From Leptospira interrogans serovar Manilae (GTDB lineage: Bacteria > Spirochaetota > Leptospiria > Leptospirales > Leptospiraceae), in assembly GCA_945887855.1 (NCBI GenBank), contig CAMCZP010000019.1, positions 1-46,112 of the forward strand: 46,112 bases of DNA, read 5' to 3'. The translations under genes and the position numbers were made by a program. The first letter of the stretch is position 1. Each line of letters starts with the position of its first letter. Of this stretch, positions 17,768 to 26,214 are shown in pieces. A model generated the notes under the pieces. The model searched no databases. It was not told the DNA's origin and saw only the letters and a program-made list of their open reading frames with translations.

Positions 17768-19129
17768 GTGAAACTATTTAAGCAGAAATTTTTCTCATTT
17801 AAAATATCAAAAAGAGGTCTATATTATTCCCTCATTCTTCTTGTAGTACCTTTTTTTGGTATTCTTTTTTTAGCACAAGAGTACTCAAATGACATAAAAA
17901 ATCAAATTGCCCAATCTGTACTACCAAACCAAAATCTTACTTCAAAACAAAAAAAAGAAGATTGGGAAAAAGAGTTAGATGATGAAATTGAAGACCAAGA
18001 TTCCAAAAAAAAAGCATCAGTAGACTCCAGAGGTACAAATTCCCCCATTCAGCTCAATAATCAACTCAACCGATCTGCACAAAATCTGATGATGGATGTA
18101 TCAGTTGCAGTTGATATCGTTGGAGAGTATGACAAAAATAAACCAAAAACTACAGATAATAAACTAGATATTCGAACAGCAGAATTTGGTTTTACCGGAT
18201 CTGTGGATCAATGGCTCAGGGGTAATTTTTTAGCTGCTGCTCACAGTGAAAATGGTACGTACTACTTTGAAGTGCATGAAGCCTGGGTTCAGCTACCATT
18301 TTTACCATATAATATCTCTCTAAAAGCAGGATCTATGTTTTTAGACATAGGTAGACTCAATCGAATTCATGCCCATGATCGTCCTTTTACAAAAACTCCA
18401 ATAGTCCATGAAAAGCTTATTGGATGGGAATCCGCCATGGATACAGGTGCTGAAATGAGTATTCTATTGCCCTGGAGTTTTTTAACACAAGAGCTAGTGA
18501 TTGGCTCCACCAATGGAAAAAAATGGGGACATGCACATTCAGAGGGAATTAAAAAAAATAATCCTATGTTCTACACACATCTTAAAAATTTTTATTACTT
18601 TGGAAATAATATTGGATCACAATTTGGGTTTTCCGGTGTTCGCTATGAAACAGATCAAAATAATAAAAATGAAAGGTATCTCTATGGTGCAGATTTTACA
18701 GTGAGATGGAATAGGTCTAACTTACGGGAGTTTTTGTTTATGACTGAATACTGGTTGAGTGTTGAAAAATTTGCTACTATGATAGACTATCAGAAATTTA
18801 CATCCAGTACTGCTCCTGATGCAAAGCAATGGGGTTACTATGCATTTTTAGATTATAAGTTTCACCAGCTATGGTCCGTTGGATATAGATACGATTTTTT
18901 TACAGATAAAAATTCAAAAAATGAACAGGGACTGGGAGCATTGAACTTCATTGAAGCAAATAGTATACAATTGACATTTAAGACATCTGAATTTGCCTAT
19001 TTTAGAGGGTCACTGGAAAGGCGTTATATCAGAGATGAATCAAAATCGGAAAACACAGATGTGATTGATCAGAGAGTCTATGTGCAAACAGTGTTTATAT
19101 TGGGCTCACACCCTGCCCATGCGTATTGA
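17768..19129 (+). CDS. Outer-membrane beta-barrel protein, probable metal-uptake porin
   Basis: A 453-residue protein with a GTG start and an N-terminal hydrophobic segment (about residues 18-36) that would act as signal. A charged helical stretch follows (KKEDWEKELDDEIEDQDSKK, residues 61-80), then some 350 residues of alternating amphipathic strands of barrel type. The segment 'GRLNRIHAHDRPFTKTPIVH' resembles the 'LH.H..PF.D.P' stretch of porin-like proteins encoded beside zinc ABC transporters in many Gram-negatives. That family recall and the downstream ZnuABC-like genes are the basis for the call. It lacks a recognisable TonB-dependent receptor plug. The C-terminus (ILGSHPAHAY) does not end in the typical aromatic residue but has two His. 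Confidence 0.72.
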   Translation: MKLFKQKFFSFKISKRGLYYSLILLVVPFFGILFLAQEYSNDIKNQIAQSVLPNQNLTSKQKKEDWEKELDDEIEDQDSKKKASVDSRGTNSPIQLNNQLNRSAQNLMMDVSVAVDIVGEYDKNKPKTTDNKLDIRTAEFGFTGSVDQWLRGNFLAAAHSENGTYYFEVHEAWVQLPFLPYNISLKAGSMFLDIGRLNRIHAHDRPFTKTPIVHEKLIGWESAMDTGAEMSILLPWSFLTQELVIGSTNGKKWGHAHSEGIKKNNPMFYTHLKNFYYFGNNIGSQFGFSGVRYETDQNNKNERYLYGADFTVRWNRSNLREFLFMTEYWLSVEKFATMIDYQKFTSSTAPDAKQWGYYAFLDYKFHQLWSVGYRYDFFTDKNSKNEQGLGALNFIEANSIQLTFKTSEFAYFRGSLERRYIRDESKSENTDVIDQRVYVQTVFILGSHPAHAY

Positions 19130-19138
19130 GGAAGCTAA

Positions 19139-20065
19139 ATGTTACAAAAAAATAAAACTTTACTACTGTCCTGGATAGTTTTCTTTCTATGGATCCTCAC
19201 TCCATTGGAATCTAAGATATCAATAGTTACAACCACAACAAATACTAAGTACTTAGCAGAACAAATTGGTAAAGACAATGTTGAAGTTTATTCAATGATC
19301 CGGGGTTTTGATGATCCCCATTTTGTTATGACCCGTCCAGATTTTTTGGTAAAATTGAACAATGCTGATATTCTATGTGTAATAGGTCTAGATTTAGAGA
19401 TTGGTTGGATTCCTGTGTTACAACAGCAGTCCAGAAATATGAAAATTCAAAAGGGTCAAATTGGTTATTGTGATACATCTGTTGGAATTAAGGTACTGGG
19501 TGAACCAACAATGATGGTAGATAGATCTATGGGGGATATGCATATATATGGAAACCCACATTATTGGATGGATCCATTGAATGCAATCCAAATGGCTGCA
19601 AATGTTCTAGCCTCTCTAAAAAGAGTAGACCCCGTAAATTCGGTGTACTATGAAGAAAATTATAAAGAACTAAAAGTAAGATTAATTAACCTAATAAAAG
19701 AAGAAACTAAGAAATTTGAACCATTTTTTAATATGAGAGTTGCAGTCTTCCATGACCAATTTGTATACCTAGCAAATAGATTTAAATTTACTGCCAATTT
19801 AACTTTAGAAGAAAGACCCGGTGTACCACCCTCCAGTAGATATCTAGAACAGGTAATCACTAATATGATCTCCCAAGATATCAAAGTAATATTAATAAGT
19901 CCATATCACAATATTTCTTATGCTCAATTTGTATCATCAAAAGTTCCGGGAAGTAAAGTTTTAGTACTACCAGAATCAATTGGTGCATTTGAATCAATAA
20001 AAACATATGAACAAACTATAGTTGAAAGTCTAAAATTAATTAGAGATGCCTTAGAAAAGAAATGA
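19139..20065 (+). CDS. Metal ABC transporter substrate-binding protein (ZnuA/TroA-like)
   Basis: A 308-residue cluster A-I binding protein with an N-terminal signal segment (about 8-25, ending LESK). Likely metal ligands are H61 in 'FDDPHFVMTRPD', H141 in 'GNPHYWMDP' and H205 in 'AVFHDQFVYLA', the spacing seen in ZnuA/TroA proteins. The fourth position, usually Asp in a 'D.LG' motif, here reads 'LPESIG', so Glu may serve or the site may be three-coordinate. There is no His-rich loop, although 'MGDMHIYGNPH' holds a spare His. Zn2+ or Mn2+ is the expected substrate; the sequence alone does not decide. The gene sits 9 bp after the barrel gene and overlaps the ATPase gene by 4 bp. Confidence 0.88.
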   Translation: MLQKNKTLLLSWIVFFLWILTPLESKISIVTTTTNTKYLAEQIGKDNVEVYSMIRGFDDPHFVMTRPDFLVKLNNADILCVIGLDLEIGWIPVLQQQSRNMKIQKGQIGYCDTSVGIKVLGEPTMMVDRSMGDMHIYGNPHYWMDPLNAIQMAANVLASLKRVDPVNSVYYEENYKELKVRLINLIKEETKKFEPFFNMRVAVFHDQFVYLANRFKFTANLTLEERPGVPPSSRYLEQVITNMISQDIKVILISPYHNISYAQFVSSKVPGSKVLVLPESIGAFESIKTYEQTIVESLKLIRDALEKK

Positions 20066-20724
20066 GTGATTATTTATTTTCACTTGTAGATTTAAGTATA
20101 GGATATTCTAAGGAATCCCCTATACTATCAAATATTAATTTAACAGTTTTTCCAAAAGAGATTATAGCTATAACTGGAAAAAATGGATCCGGTAAATCCA
20201 CATTGATTAGAACCATAAGTAAGCTTCAAAAACCATTGAGTGGAAAAATTATATCCAAAGATCATTTAAAAATTAGTTTAGTGCCCCAATTAAAAAAAAT
20301 TAATTTATCTTATCCTTTGAGTGTAGAAGAAATTCTAAAGTTGCCCATGGTATTGGAAAAACCAATCTTTCAAAAAATCAATTTTCTTGAGAGCCAATTA
20401 GATATCTTAGAAAAATTAGGAATTTTATCCATTCGAAAAAAGTTATTAAGAGAGTGCAGTGGTGGTCAAATCCAAAAGGTACTACTTGCACGTTCTTTGA
20501 TTAGTATATCTGATTTGATAATTTTAGATGAACCACTTGATGCACTCGATTGGAAGGCAAGAGAATTGGTATTTGAAATACTTATGAAAATGGTTACAAT
20601 TTCAGTTGTATCATTATTGATCATCACCCACAACCTTGAAAAGGAATGGATGAGTCATTTTACCCAGCTTTTAGTGACAGAGGATGGAAACTTAAAGGAA
20701 GGTAAATTTGGAAAACCTTTTTAA
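20062..20724 (+). CDS. Metal ABC transporter ATPase (ZnuC-like)
   Basis: A 220-residue ABC ATPase with Walker A 'GKNGSGKST', a Q-loop at 'LVPQLKK', signature 'CSGGQIQKVLLARSL', Walker B 'DLIILDEPLDALD' and an H-loop at 'LLIITHN'. It energises uptake by the neighbouring permease. It starts in the ATGA overlap with the binding-protein gene (20062-20065), and its 3' end contains the start of the permease gene, which indicates tight coupling of the three components. Confidence 0.9.
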   Translation: MSDYLFSLVDLSIGYSKESPILSNINLTVFPKEIIAITGKNGSGKSTLIRTISKLQKPLSGKIISKDHLKISLVPQLKKINLSYPLSVEEILKLPMVLEKPIFQKINFLESQLDILEKLGILSIRKKLLRECSGGQIQKVLLARSLISISDLIILDEPLDALDWKARELVFEILMKMVTISVVSLLIITHNLEKEWMSHFTQLLVTEDGNLKEGKFGKPF

Positions 20725-21538
20725 CTCTATTGATCTTTTCTTACCTAAAATTTTATTAGGTTCTATTTTAGGAATTATCTTATCATGTTTAGGGATAATT
20801 CTGGTTTTAAGAAATATGGGTTTTTTTTGTATTACTCTTTCTCAAATAGCTACCACATCTTATGCAATTTTACTTTTTTTTGGGATGCATGGAGAATTTT
20901 CAGTACTCATTTTATCACTTATAACTATGACACCCCTCCTTTACTTATCCTCCAAAAGTCAAAAAAAAGATACTCTTTTGGGGGTTCTCTTTGTACTCTT
21001 TGGATCATTCTCTCAGTTAATTTTATCAATGGGAGGATCAGTTAAAAATCATTTATTAAGTGCATATTTTGGTGATATTTTAACTAGTGAAATTGAAATA
21101 TTTTCTGTATCATTTCTTTTGTGTATCTTTTCTTTCCTAATTTTTATATACTATTATAAAAAAATATTATTTTTTTCTTTTGATCCTGATGAATATTTAG
21201 TTAGAAATCATACACCAAAAATAGATATAATATTTTTAATTATAGTTATAATTTGCCTTTCTGTTTCTGTCCATCTCTTGGGATCTTTTTATAGCACTGC
21301 CCAAATTTTAATTCCTGGTTTTACAGGACTTTTTTTATTTAGAAGCATGAAAAATATTTATATTTTTAGTATTATTTTTAGTTTATTAGCTTCATTTCTA
21401 GGTTTTTTTATTTCTTTAATTGGTGTTGAATATGGTGAGGAAATGATATATTTTCCTACGAGTTCTTTAATTGTAACCATTCTAGGAATAGGTTCTTTTT
21501 TACTGATTCTTTTTAAAAAATTAAATCTTAAAAAATAA
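20708..21538 (+). CDS. Metal ABC transporter permease (ZnuB-like)
   Basis: A 276-residue, very hydrophobic protein with about eight TM helices, of the ABC-3 family. Characteristic stretches are 'LGIILSCLGIILVLRNMGFF' near the N-terminus, 'LLGVLFVLFGSFSQLILSMG' in the middle and a C-terminal helix before FKKLNLKK. I accept the TTG start at 20708 because an unusually good SD (aaaggaagg, 20694-20702) lies 5 nt before it. The gene therefore begins 17 bp inside the ATPase gene. It is the last gene of the operon that starts at 17021. Confidence 0.87.
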   Translation: MENLFNSIDLFLPKILLGSILGIILSCLGIILVLRNMGFFCITLSQIATTSYAILLFFGMHGEFSVLILSLITMTPLLYLSSKSQKKDTLLGVLFVLFGSFSQLILSMGGSVKNHLLSAYFGDILTSEIEIFSVSFLLCIFSFLIFIYYYKKILFFSFDPDEYLVRNHTPKIDIIFLIIVIICLSVSVHLLGSFYSTAQILIPGFTGLFLFRSMKNIYIFSIIFSLLASFLGFFISLIGVEYGEEMIYFPTSSLIVTILGIGSFLLILFKKLNLKK

Positions 21539-21583
21539 TTTGTAGAGAAAACCCCGAGTCAGTAAAAGTATGGAACGGTAAAC

Positions 21584-22894
21584 ATGAAAAATAAGACAAT
21601 TGCCACTATTCAAAACAATTGGAGTCTTTTACTCTTTATTTTGCTTACATATTCAGCAATAGAGATTCCTCTCAATTTAGTTTTTGATTATGAACTACAT
21701 TCCTTACTTCTAATCAATACAATTGTAAATGTAATATTTGCATTAGATATTTTCTATAACTTTTGGATTCATAAAAAGAAAGATCCAATCAATGGAAAAA
21801 AGAAATATTTAAAAACATGGTTTCTCGTTGATTTTTTATCTGCTCTTCCCTTTGAACTGTTACTCGAGTTAGACTATATCCATGATGATCTGGATGCTCT
21901 AAAAATACTACGTATACTCCGTATCATTAGAGTATTAAAAATTTTTAATCTCTCGGGTAGATTCAGCCAAAATGAATTCCAGGGACAGGGTAAAAAAAGA
22001 ATTATCAATCTACTCTATATCAGCGTTGTTGGTGCACATTGGATTTCCCTTCTTTGGTCACTCATCATAGATATTGAACCAGAACAATCTAATGTTACGA
22101 CGTACATTAAGGCTTTGTATTGGACAATCACCACACTCACAACCATTGGGTATGGAGATATCACACCACAAAATGACCCTCAAAGAATTTTTACTATGGC
22201 AGTAATGATCATTGGTGCAGGTATGTATGGTTATATAATCGGTAATATTTCAAACCTACTTGCAAACATAGATTATGCAAAAACTGTCTTTTCTGAAAAA
22301 ATGGAAAGAATCAATACTTTTTTAAAGTATAGAAAAATTCCCGAAAGTTTACAAGAAAATATTTACCAATACTATACTTATGTATGGGAAAATAAAAAAG
22401 GGTATGACGAATCAGATATAATGAGCGAACTTCCTGCATCCCTTCGCATGAAGATTTCTCTGTATTTAAATGCTGATGTGTTTGACAAAATACCTATATT
22501 CGAAGGTGCAAGTGAAGCAATGATAGCTGACTTTGTGATCAGATTAAAACCAGTTATATTTACACCAAATGATTATATCATCAAAAAAGGTGAGAGGGGT
22601 GATTGTCTTTATTTTATAAGTAAAGGTCAGGTGGAAGTGATAAATGATGATACAGGTGATACAATTGCAACTTTGGGAGTTGGGGCATATTTTGGTGAAA
22701 TTGCACTCATTGACTCTGCTCCTCGAAATGCAACCATTCGTGCAAGAGAATATTGTGATCTCTACTCCTTAGACAAAGTAAGTTTTGATGAAGTAATCAA
22801 AGAATATCCAGAATTCTACGAAAAAATCAAAATAATGGCTAAAAAACGTATGGAAGAAAACCGTTTAAAAGTTTTAAACCAAACAAAAAGTTAA
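21584..22894 (+). CDS. Cyclic-nucleotide-gated voltage-sensor-type K+ channel (SthK-like)
   Basis: A 436-residue six-TM channel subunit. S1-S3 span about residues 14-95. The S4 sensor 'ILRILRIIRVLKI' has R110, R113, R116 and K119 every third residue. S5, the pore helix and the K+ selectivity filter TIGYGD (187-192) follow, then S6 (about 202-224). A C-linker (about 230-305) leads to a cyclic-nucleotide-binding domain (about 305-425) with the phosphate-binding cassette 'FGEIALIDSAPRNA' (E372, R381). This architecture is that of SthK from Spirochaeta thermophila and of eukaryotic CNG/HCN channels. Asn382 follows the cassette arginine where cGMP-preferring domains usually carry Thr, so cAMP is the more likely ligand (inference). 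No adenylate cyclase is in the window. Confidence 0.93.
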   Translation: MKNKTIATIQNNWSLLLFILLTYSAIEIPLNLVFDYELHSLLLINTIVNVIFALDIFYNFWIHKKKDPINGKKKYLKTWFLVDFLSALPFELLLELDYIHDDLDALKILRILRIIRVLKIFNLSGRFSQNEFQGQGKKRIINLLYISVVGAHWISLLWSLIIDIEPEQSNVTTYIKALYWTITTLTTIGYGDITPQNDPQRIFTMAVMIIGAGMYGYIIGNISNLLANIDYAKTVFSEKMERINTFLKYRKIPESLQENIYQYYTYVWENKKGYDESDIMSELPASLRMKISLYLNADVFDKIPIFEGASEAMIADFVIRLKPVIFTPNDYIIKKGERGDCLYFISKGQVEVINDDTGDTIATLGVGAYFGEIALIDSAPRNATIRAREYCDLYSLDKVSFDEVIKEYPEFYEKIKIMAKKRMEENRLKVLNQTKS

Positions 22895-22917
22895 TATGTT
22901 TATATTAACTATTTATC

Positions 22918-22969
22918 TTATCAATTCAAAGAAATAACCTAATTTTTAATTATTTCTTTGAATTGATAA
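22918..22969. terminator. Perfect 20-bp inverted repeat at a convergent gene junction
   Basis: Arms 22918-22937 and 22950-22969 are exact reverse complements around a 12-nt loop. The right arm covers the stop codon and last codons of the leftward coiled-coil gene, so the C-terminal residues (INSKK) are encoded inside the stem. A smaller dyad (gttaata/tattaac, about 22890-22909) lies next to it. It probably ends both convergent transcripts, although no T run follows on either strand. Confidence 0.6.
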
Positions 22970-25900
22970 TAGCTTCAACAAAGGATTTTTCCATGTTTAG
23001 TTTAGAGGCTATAGTATCAGAATTCCAATCAAAATTTTCATGCAATTGAAGTACTGTTGCTTTTTTCTTTTTCATAACTTCGGAATCATTTTTTGAGCCT
23101 GTTGATGGCACCTTTGCTTTCTGGTTATATGGCGAAGTGACTGTATCAACCACAGATAAGAAATCTGTAAGCTTTTCAAATCTAACATCCGCTTCATCTA
23201 ACAATCCTTCTAAACTATTTTTCATAGACTCTGTCTCTGTTTTTAGGCTTTCAATTCGATTTTGCATGGTTGCAATTTGCTTATGCCTAGCAGATAGATC
23301 CATCATAAGGTTCTCTACTTTGTCAAATTTTGACTCTATAGATTTTATATCCATGTCCCTACCCTGAAGAAATGCAGTTTTTAGTTCAATGTTTTGAATT
23401 GTGCCATGAAGTTCTTTTTCTATCTTTTGAATTTCTCCAAGTTCTTCTAATATTTCAGTTAATTTAAAGGAAGCATCTGCTTCATTGCTTTCTACGATTA
23501 ACAAAGATTCTGTTAAAGTTTTTATTTTGCTATTTACTTCTTCAAGATTTGATGCTTTGGTATCAAAATCTTTTTGTATCTCACTCAGCCTTTTAATTTT
23601 CTCATCAATTGAACCAAGCAATAAAATTTTATCTTTCATTTCATCTGTTTTTTTATTCAATGTTTCCAAAGACCGGTTGGTTCTATTTAGATTTTCACCA
23701 ATTTCTTCTGACTTGATTTTTTGATTTTGTAGTTTAGCTCCCTCATCTGCGATAAAAGAATAAAGGTTATTTTTCAGTTCATTCACACGATTAATTTCTG
23801 ACTCTATTCCGTTCTTCATAGAAATAAAGTCATCTTTTGTTCTTGCAAATTCTTTTCTACTTGCATCTAGGAAATGATTATTTGCACTTTCAATTTCTTT
23901 GTAGCTCTTGATAATTTGTGAGTTAAAATTTGCAATTTGTCTTTCACTGTCTTCTCTGGCAATTTTCAGATTTGACTCTATATTTGATTTAACTTCGTGA
24001 ACATAACTTGCTATTCTAGCCTCTAGTGCATCTAATTGGAGTTGTCCTCTATCGATTAGTATTGTTAGTTGTCTGGAAATTCTCTCATCTAAAGTAGAAT
24101 TAAACTTATCAATTTTTTCTTCTTGTTTTTCTAATAAATTTTTTCCAGCTTTTGTAATACTCTCTAAGATTTCTTCAGATTGAAATTTTGCTTTATCCAG
24201 CTTGCTCTCAACATTTTTAACTATTTTTTCACCAAAGTCCACTAGCGTAGCTTCTTGTTTTTCAGAAACAGATTGTCCTTGAGATTTTACTTCATCTATT
24301 ATCATTTCTGTTTTATTTAACAGACCCTCTTGGAACTTATTGTATAGAACTTCTAATTCTAATTTTGCTTGGGTGTGTTCTAATTTTAATGTTTCCTGGA
24401 GGTCATCCCCCTCAAAGTGAATGCTATTCACACGAGCTTCAAGATCTTCATACTCTTTTTGGAATCTTTCTTTGAGCTTGTCAACAGATGAAGTCCACTC
24501 TTTGCAATAAAAATTAACTTTAGTATCAACCTTTACAATTTCTTTTTCAATTCTCTCAGCTGCCTTGACTGTATCCATTTCCACTTGGTCTAATACTTCT
24601 TTAGCGCTTTCATTCATTGCTACTTTGAGATTTTCAAAATGTTCATCCACAGCTTTCATTTTAAAGAAGGTATCTTCTCCCAAACTATTCACCTGCTCTC
24701 TAATACTATGGAGGGCTTTTTCCATATCTTCTTTTGCTTTGTCTTTTTGTGTTTCTAATGTTTCTTCAAAATTTTTAATTTCTTTTAGTAGTTCATTTTT
24801 CTTTTGATCAGTTTGTTTTAAAATTTTATTTTCATCATCTAAATACTTTTTAATAAATTTATTTATTGATGTTTCTAATTCCTCTGTTTGTTTTCTGGTG
24901 TCACTTAAAATTTCATCTCTTTTGTTAAGTGTATCTATCTTTATGGAATCTAAATTTGTTCTTATCAGATCAAGTTCTGTTTTTAATCCTTTTAAAAATG
25001 AATCTCGTGTATAGGTGGTTTGTTCTATGATGTTATCATATCGATCTTGGAATTTACTTTCAAAAGTTGACATTTTTTCGTTGATAAGTCTGGTTGCTGT
25101 GTCATACTTTTCTTCAAGTCTTATATCCAATGAATTAACTTTTTCGGCTATTATATCAGAGGAATCTTTTAGCTTTAAGAGTTTACTCTCTAAGTTTCTC
25201 TCAGCTTCTTTTGTATGCTCATTGAACTCTTCAAAAAGTTTTGATCTCTTTGAATCTAAATTAGCTAAAAGATCTGATTCATGCTCCATAAATTTTTTAT
25301 GAGTAAAATCAGTTTCTTCTTGTATGACTTTAATTTCATTTCTCAATTCAGATGTAAAATCAAAGATGGTTTCTTCTGCTTCTTGCTTGATTGTTTCTAA
25401 TCTCTCATGAAATTTTTTGGAGTATGAAGTTATTTTGATTTCTATTGCTCTAGCAGATTCCTCTATTTTTTCATTTAATACCTGGTCAAATTTTTCAAAT
25501 TTATGTAAGCTAGAGGAAGATAAATCTTTGAAGGAATTGTATTTATCATCCATGTATGCAATTTTTTCATCATTGATTTTTTGGTAGTTATCCAACTTTG
25601 CGGAAAGTAAATTTATTTTTTCAACTGAAACTTGTGATAATTTTTCGGTTTCCCTACCGAGTTTATCCTTACTGGATTCATAGATATAGTTCAATGATTT
25701 ATCAATTTTTTCTATTTGGGTATCTAAAGTAGTACTGAGGTCGTTGTATTTTTTTTGGTAGGACCTAGTTAAATCCTCCATTTTTTCTTCCATGTTGTGG
25801 TTAAACTTTTTTACAAGATCATTTACCTCAGTTCGAACTTCATCAATTTCATATTCTGTTTTCTTCAGTTCTTGTTTTTGGATATGAATTTGGTTGATTA

Positions 25901-26030
25901 AACTATTGTATTTATCTGTTCTTCTAAGTAATAAAGTAAAAGCAACACTTGCTAAAAATGGAAATAGAAATGCTATAAAACTAAATAGCTGGTTGAGTAA
26001 TGATTCATTGATAACTAGAGGTGATCCCAT
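22950..26030 (-). CDS. Giant membrane-anchored coiled-coil protein (SpiroCoCo type)
   Basis: A 1026-residue protein with a single TM segment close to the N-terminus (about residues 12-34, followed by RR). Some 900 residues of nearly unbroken charged heptad sequence follow (K/E/D/S/N-rich, e.g. 'LEEKYDTATRLINEKMSTFE'). The C-terminal ~40 residues ('TVLQLHENFDWNSDTIASKL') look like a small helix-turn-helix. The architecture matches what is annotated in leptospires as SpiroCoCo coiled-coil protein; function there is not established. By geometry it could form a long rod anchored in the inner membrane, perhaps a scaffold or spacer. Its stop codon is inside a 20-bp palindrome. It faces the crotonase gene across a 184-bp divergent region. 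Confidence 0.85.
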   Translation of the reverse strand: MGSPLVINESLLNQLFSFIAFLFPFLASVAFTLLLRRTDKYNSLINQIHIQKQELKKTEYEIDEVRTEVNDLVKKFNHNMEEKMEDLTRSYQKKYNDLSTTLDTQIEKIDKSLNYIYESSKDKLGRETEKLSQVSVEKINLLSAKLDNYQKINDEKIAYMDDKYNSFKDLSSSSLHKFEKFDQVLNEKIEESARAIEIKITSYSKKFHERLETIKQEAEETIFDFTSELRNEIKVIQEETDFTHKKFMEHESDLLANLDSKRSKLFEEFNEHTKEAERNLESKLLKLKDSSDIIAEKVNSLDIRLEEKYDTATRLINEKMSTFESKFQDRYDNIIEQTTYTRDSFLKGLKTELDLIRTNLDSIKIDTLNKRDEILSDTRKQTEELETSINKFIKKYLDDENKILKQTDQKKNELLKEIKNFEETLETQKDKAKEDMEKALHSIREQVNSLGEDTFFKMKAVDEHFENLKVAMNESAKEVLDQVEMDTVKAAERIEKEIVKVDTKVNFYCKEWTSSVDKLKERFQKEYEDLEARVNSIHFEGDDLQETLKLEHTQAKLELEVLYNKFQEGLLNKTEMIIDEVKSQGQSVSEKQEATLVDFGEKIVKNVESKLDKAKFQSEEILESITKAGKNLLEKQEEKIDKFNSTLDERISRQLTILIDRGQLQLDALEARIASYVHEVKSNIESNLKIAREDSERQIANFNSQIIKSYKEIESANNHFLDASRKEFARTKDDFISMKNGIESEINRVNELKNNLYSFIADEGAKLQNQKIKSEEIGENLNRTNRSLETLNKKTDEMKDKILLLGSIDEKIKRLSEIQKDFDTKASNLEEVNSKIKTLTESLLIVESNEADASFKLTEILEELGEIQKIEKELHGTIQNIELKTAFLQGRDMDIKSIESKFDKVENLMMDLSARHKQIATMQNRIESLKTETESMKNSLEGLLDEADVRFEKLTDFLSVVDTVTSPYNQKAKVPSTGSKNDSEVMKKKKATVLQLHENFDWNSDTIASKLNMEKSFVEAIINSKK

Positions 26031-26066
26031 AAATCCCTTTTACTTTTTATTTATTTGAGTCAAATT

Positions 26067-26094
26067 TTAACCTTAGCTTTCTCTCTTAGGTTAA
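26067..26094. promoter_or_regulatory. 7-bp dyad in a divergent promoter region
   Basis: ttaacct (26067-26073) and aggttaa (26088-26094) are complementary with a 14-nt spacer, between the divergent coiled-coil and crotonase genes. It could be an operator or a leader hairpin. No known regulator motif is recognised. Confidence 0.3.
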
Positions 26095-26214
26095 ACTTCT
26101 TCAATACTTATATCGAAACATCCCATAATATCATTAGAAATTTATGTCTCTCCCTCAAAAAGTAAGAGTTGAATAGTAGTTGCCCTGAATTGCTAGAAAA
26201 AGTTAGTATAAATT

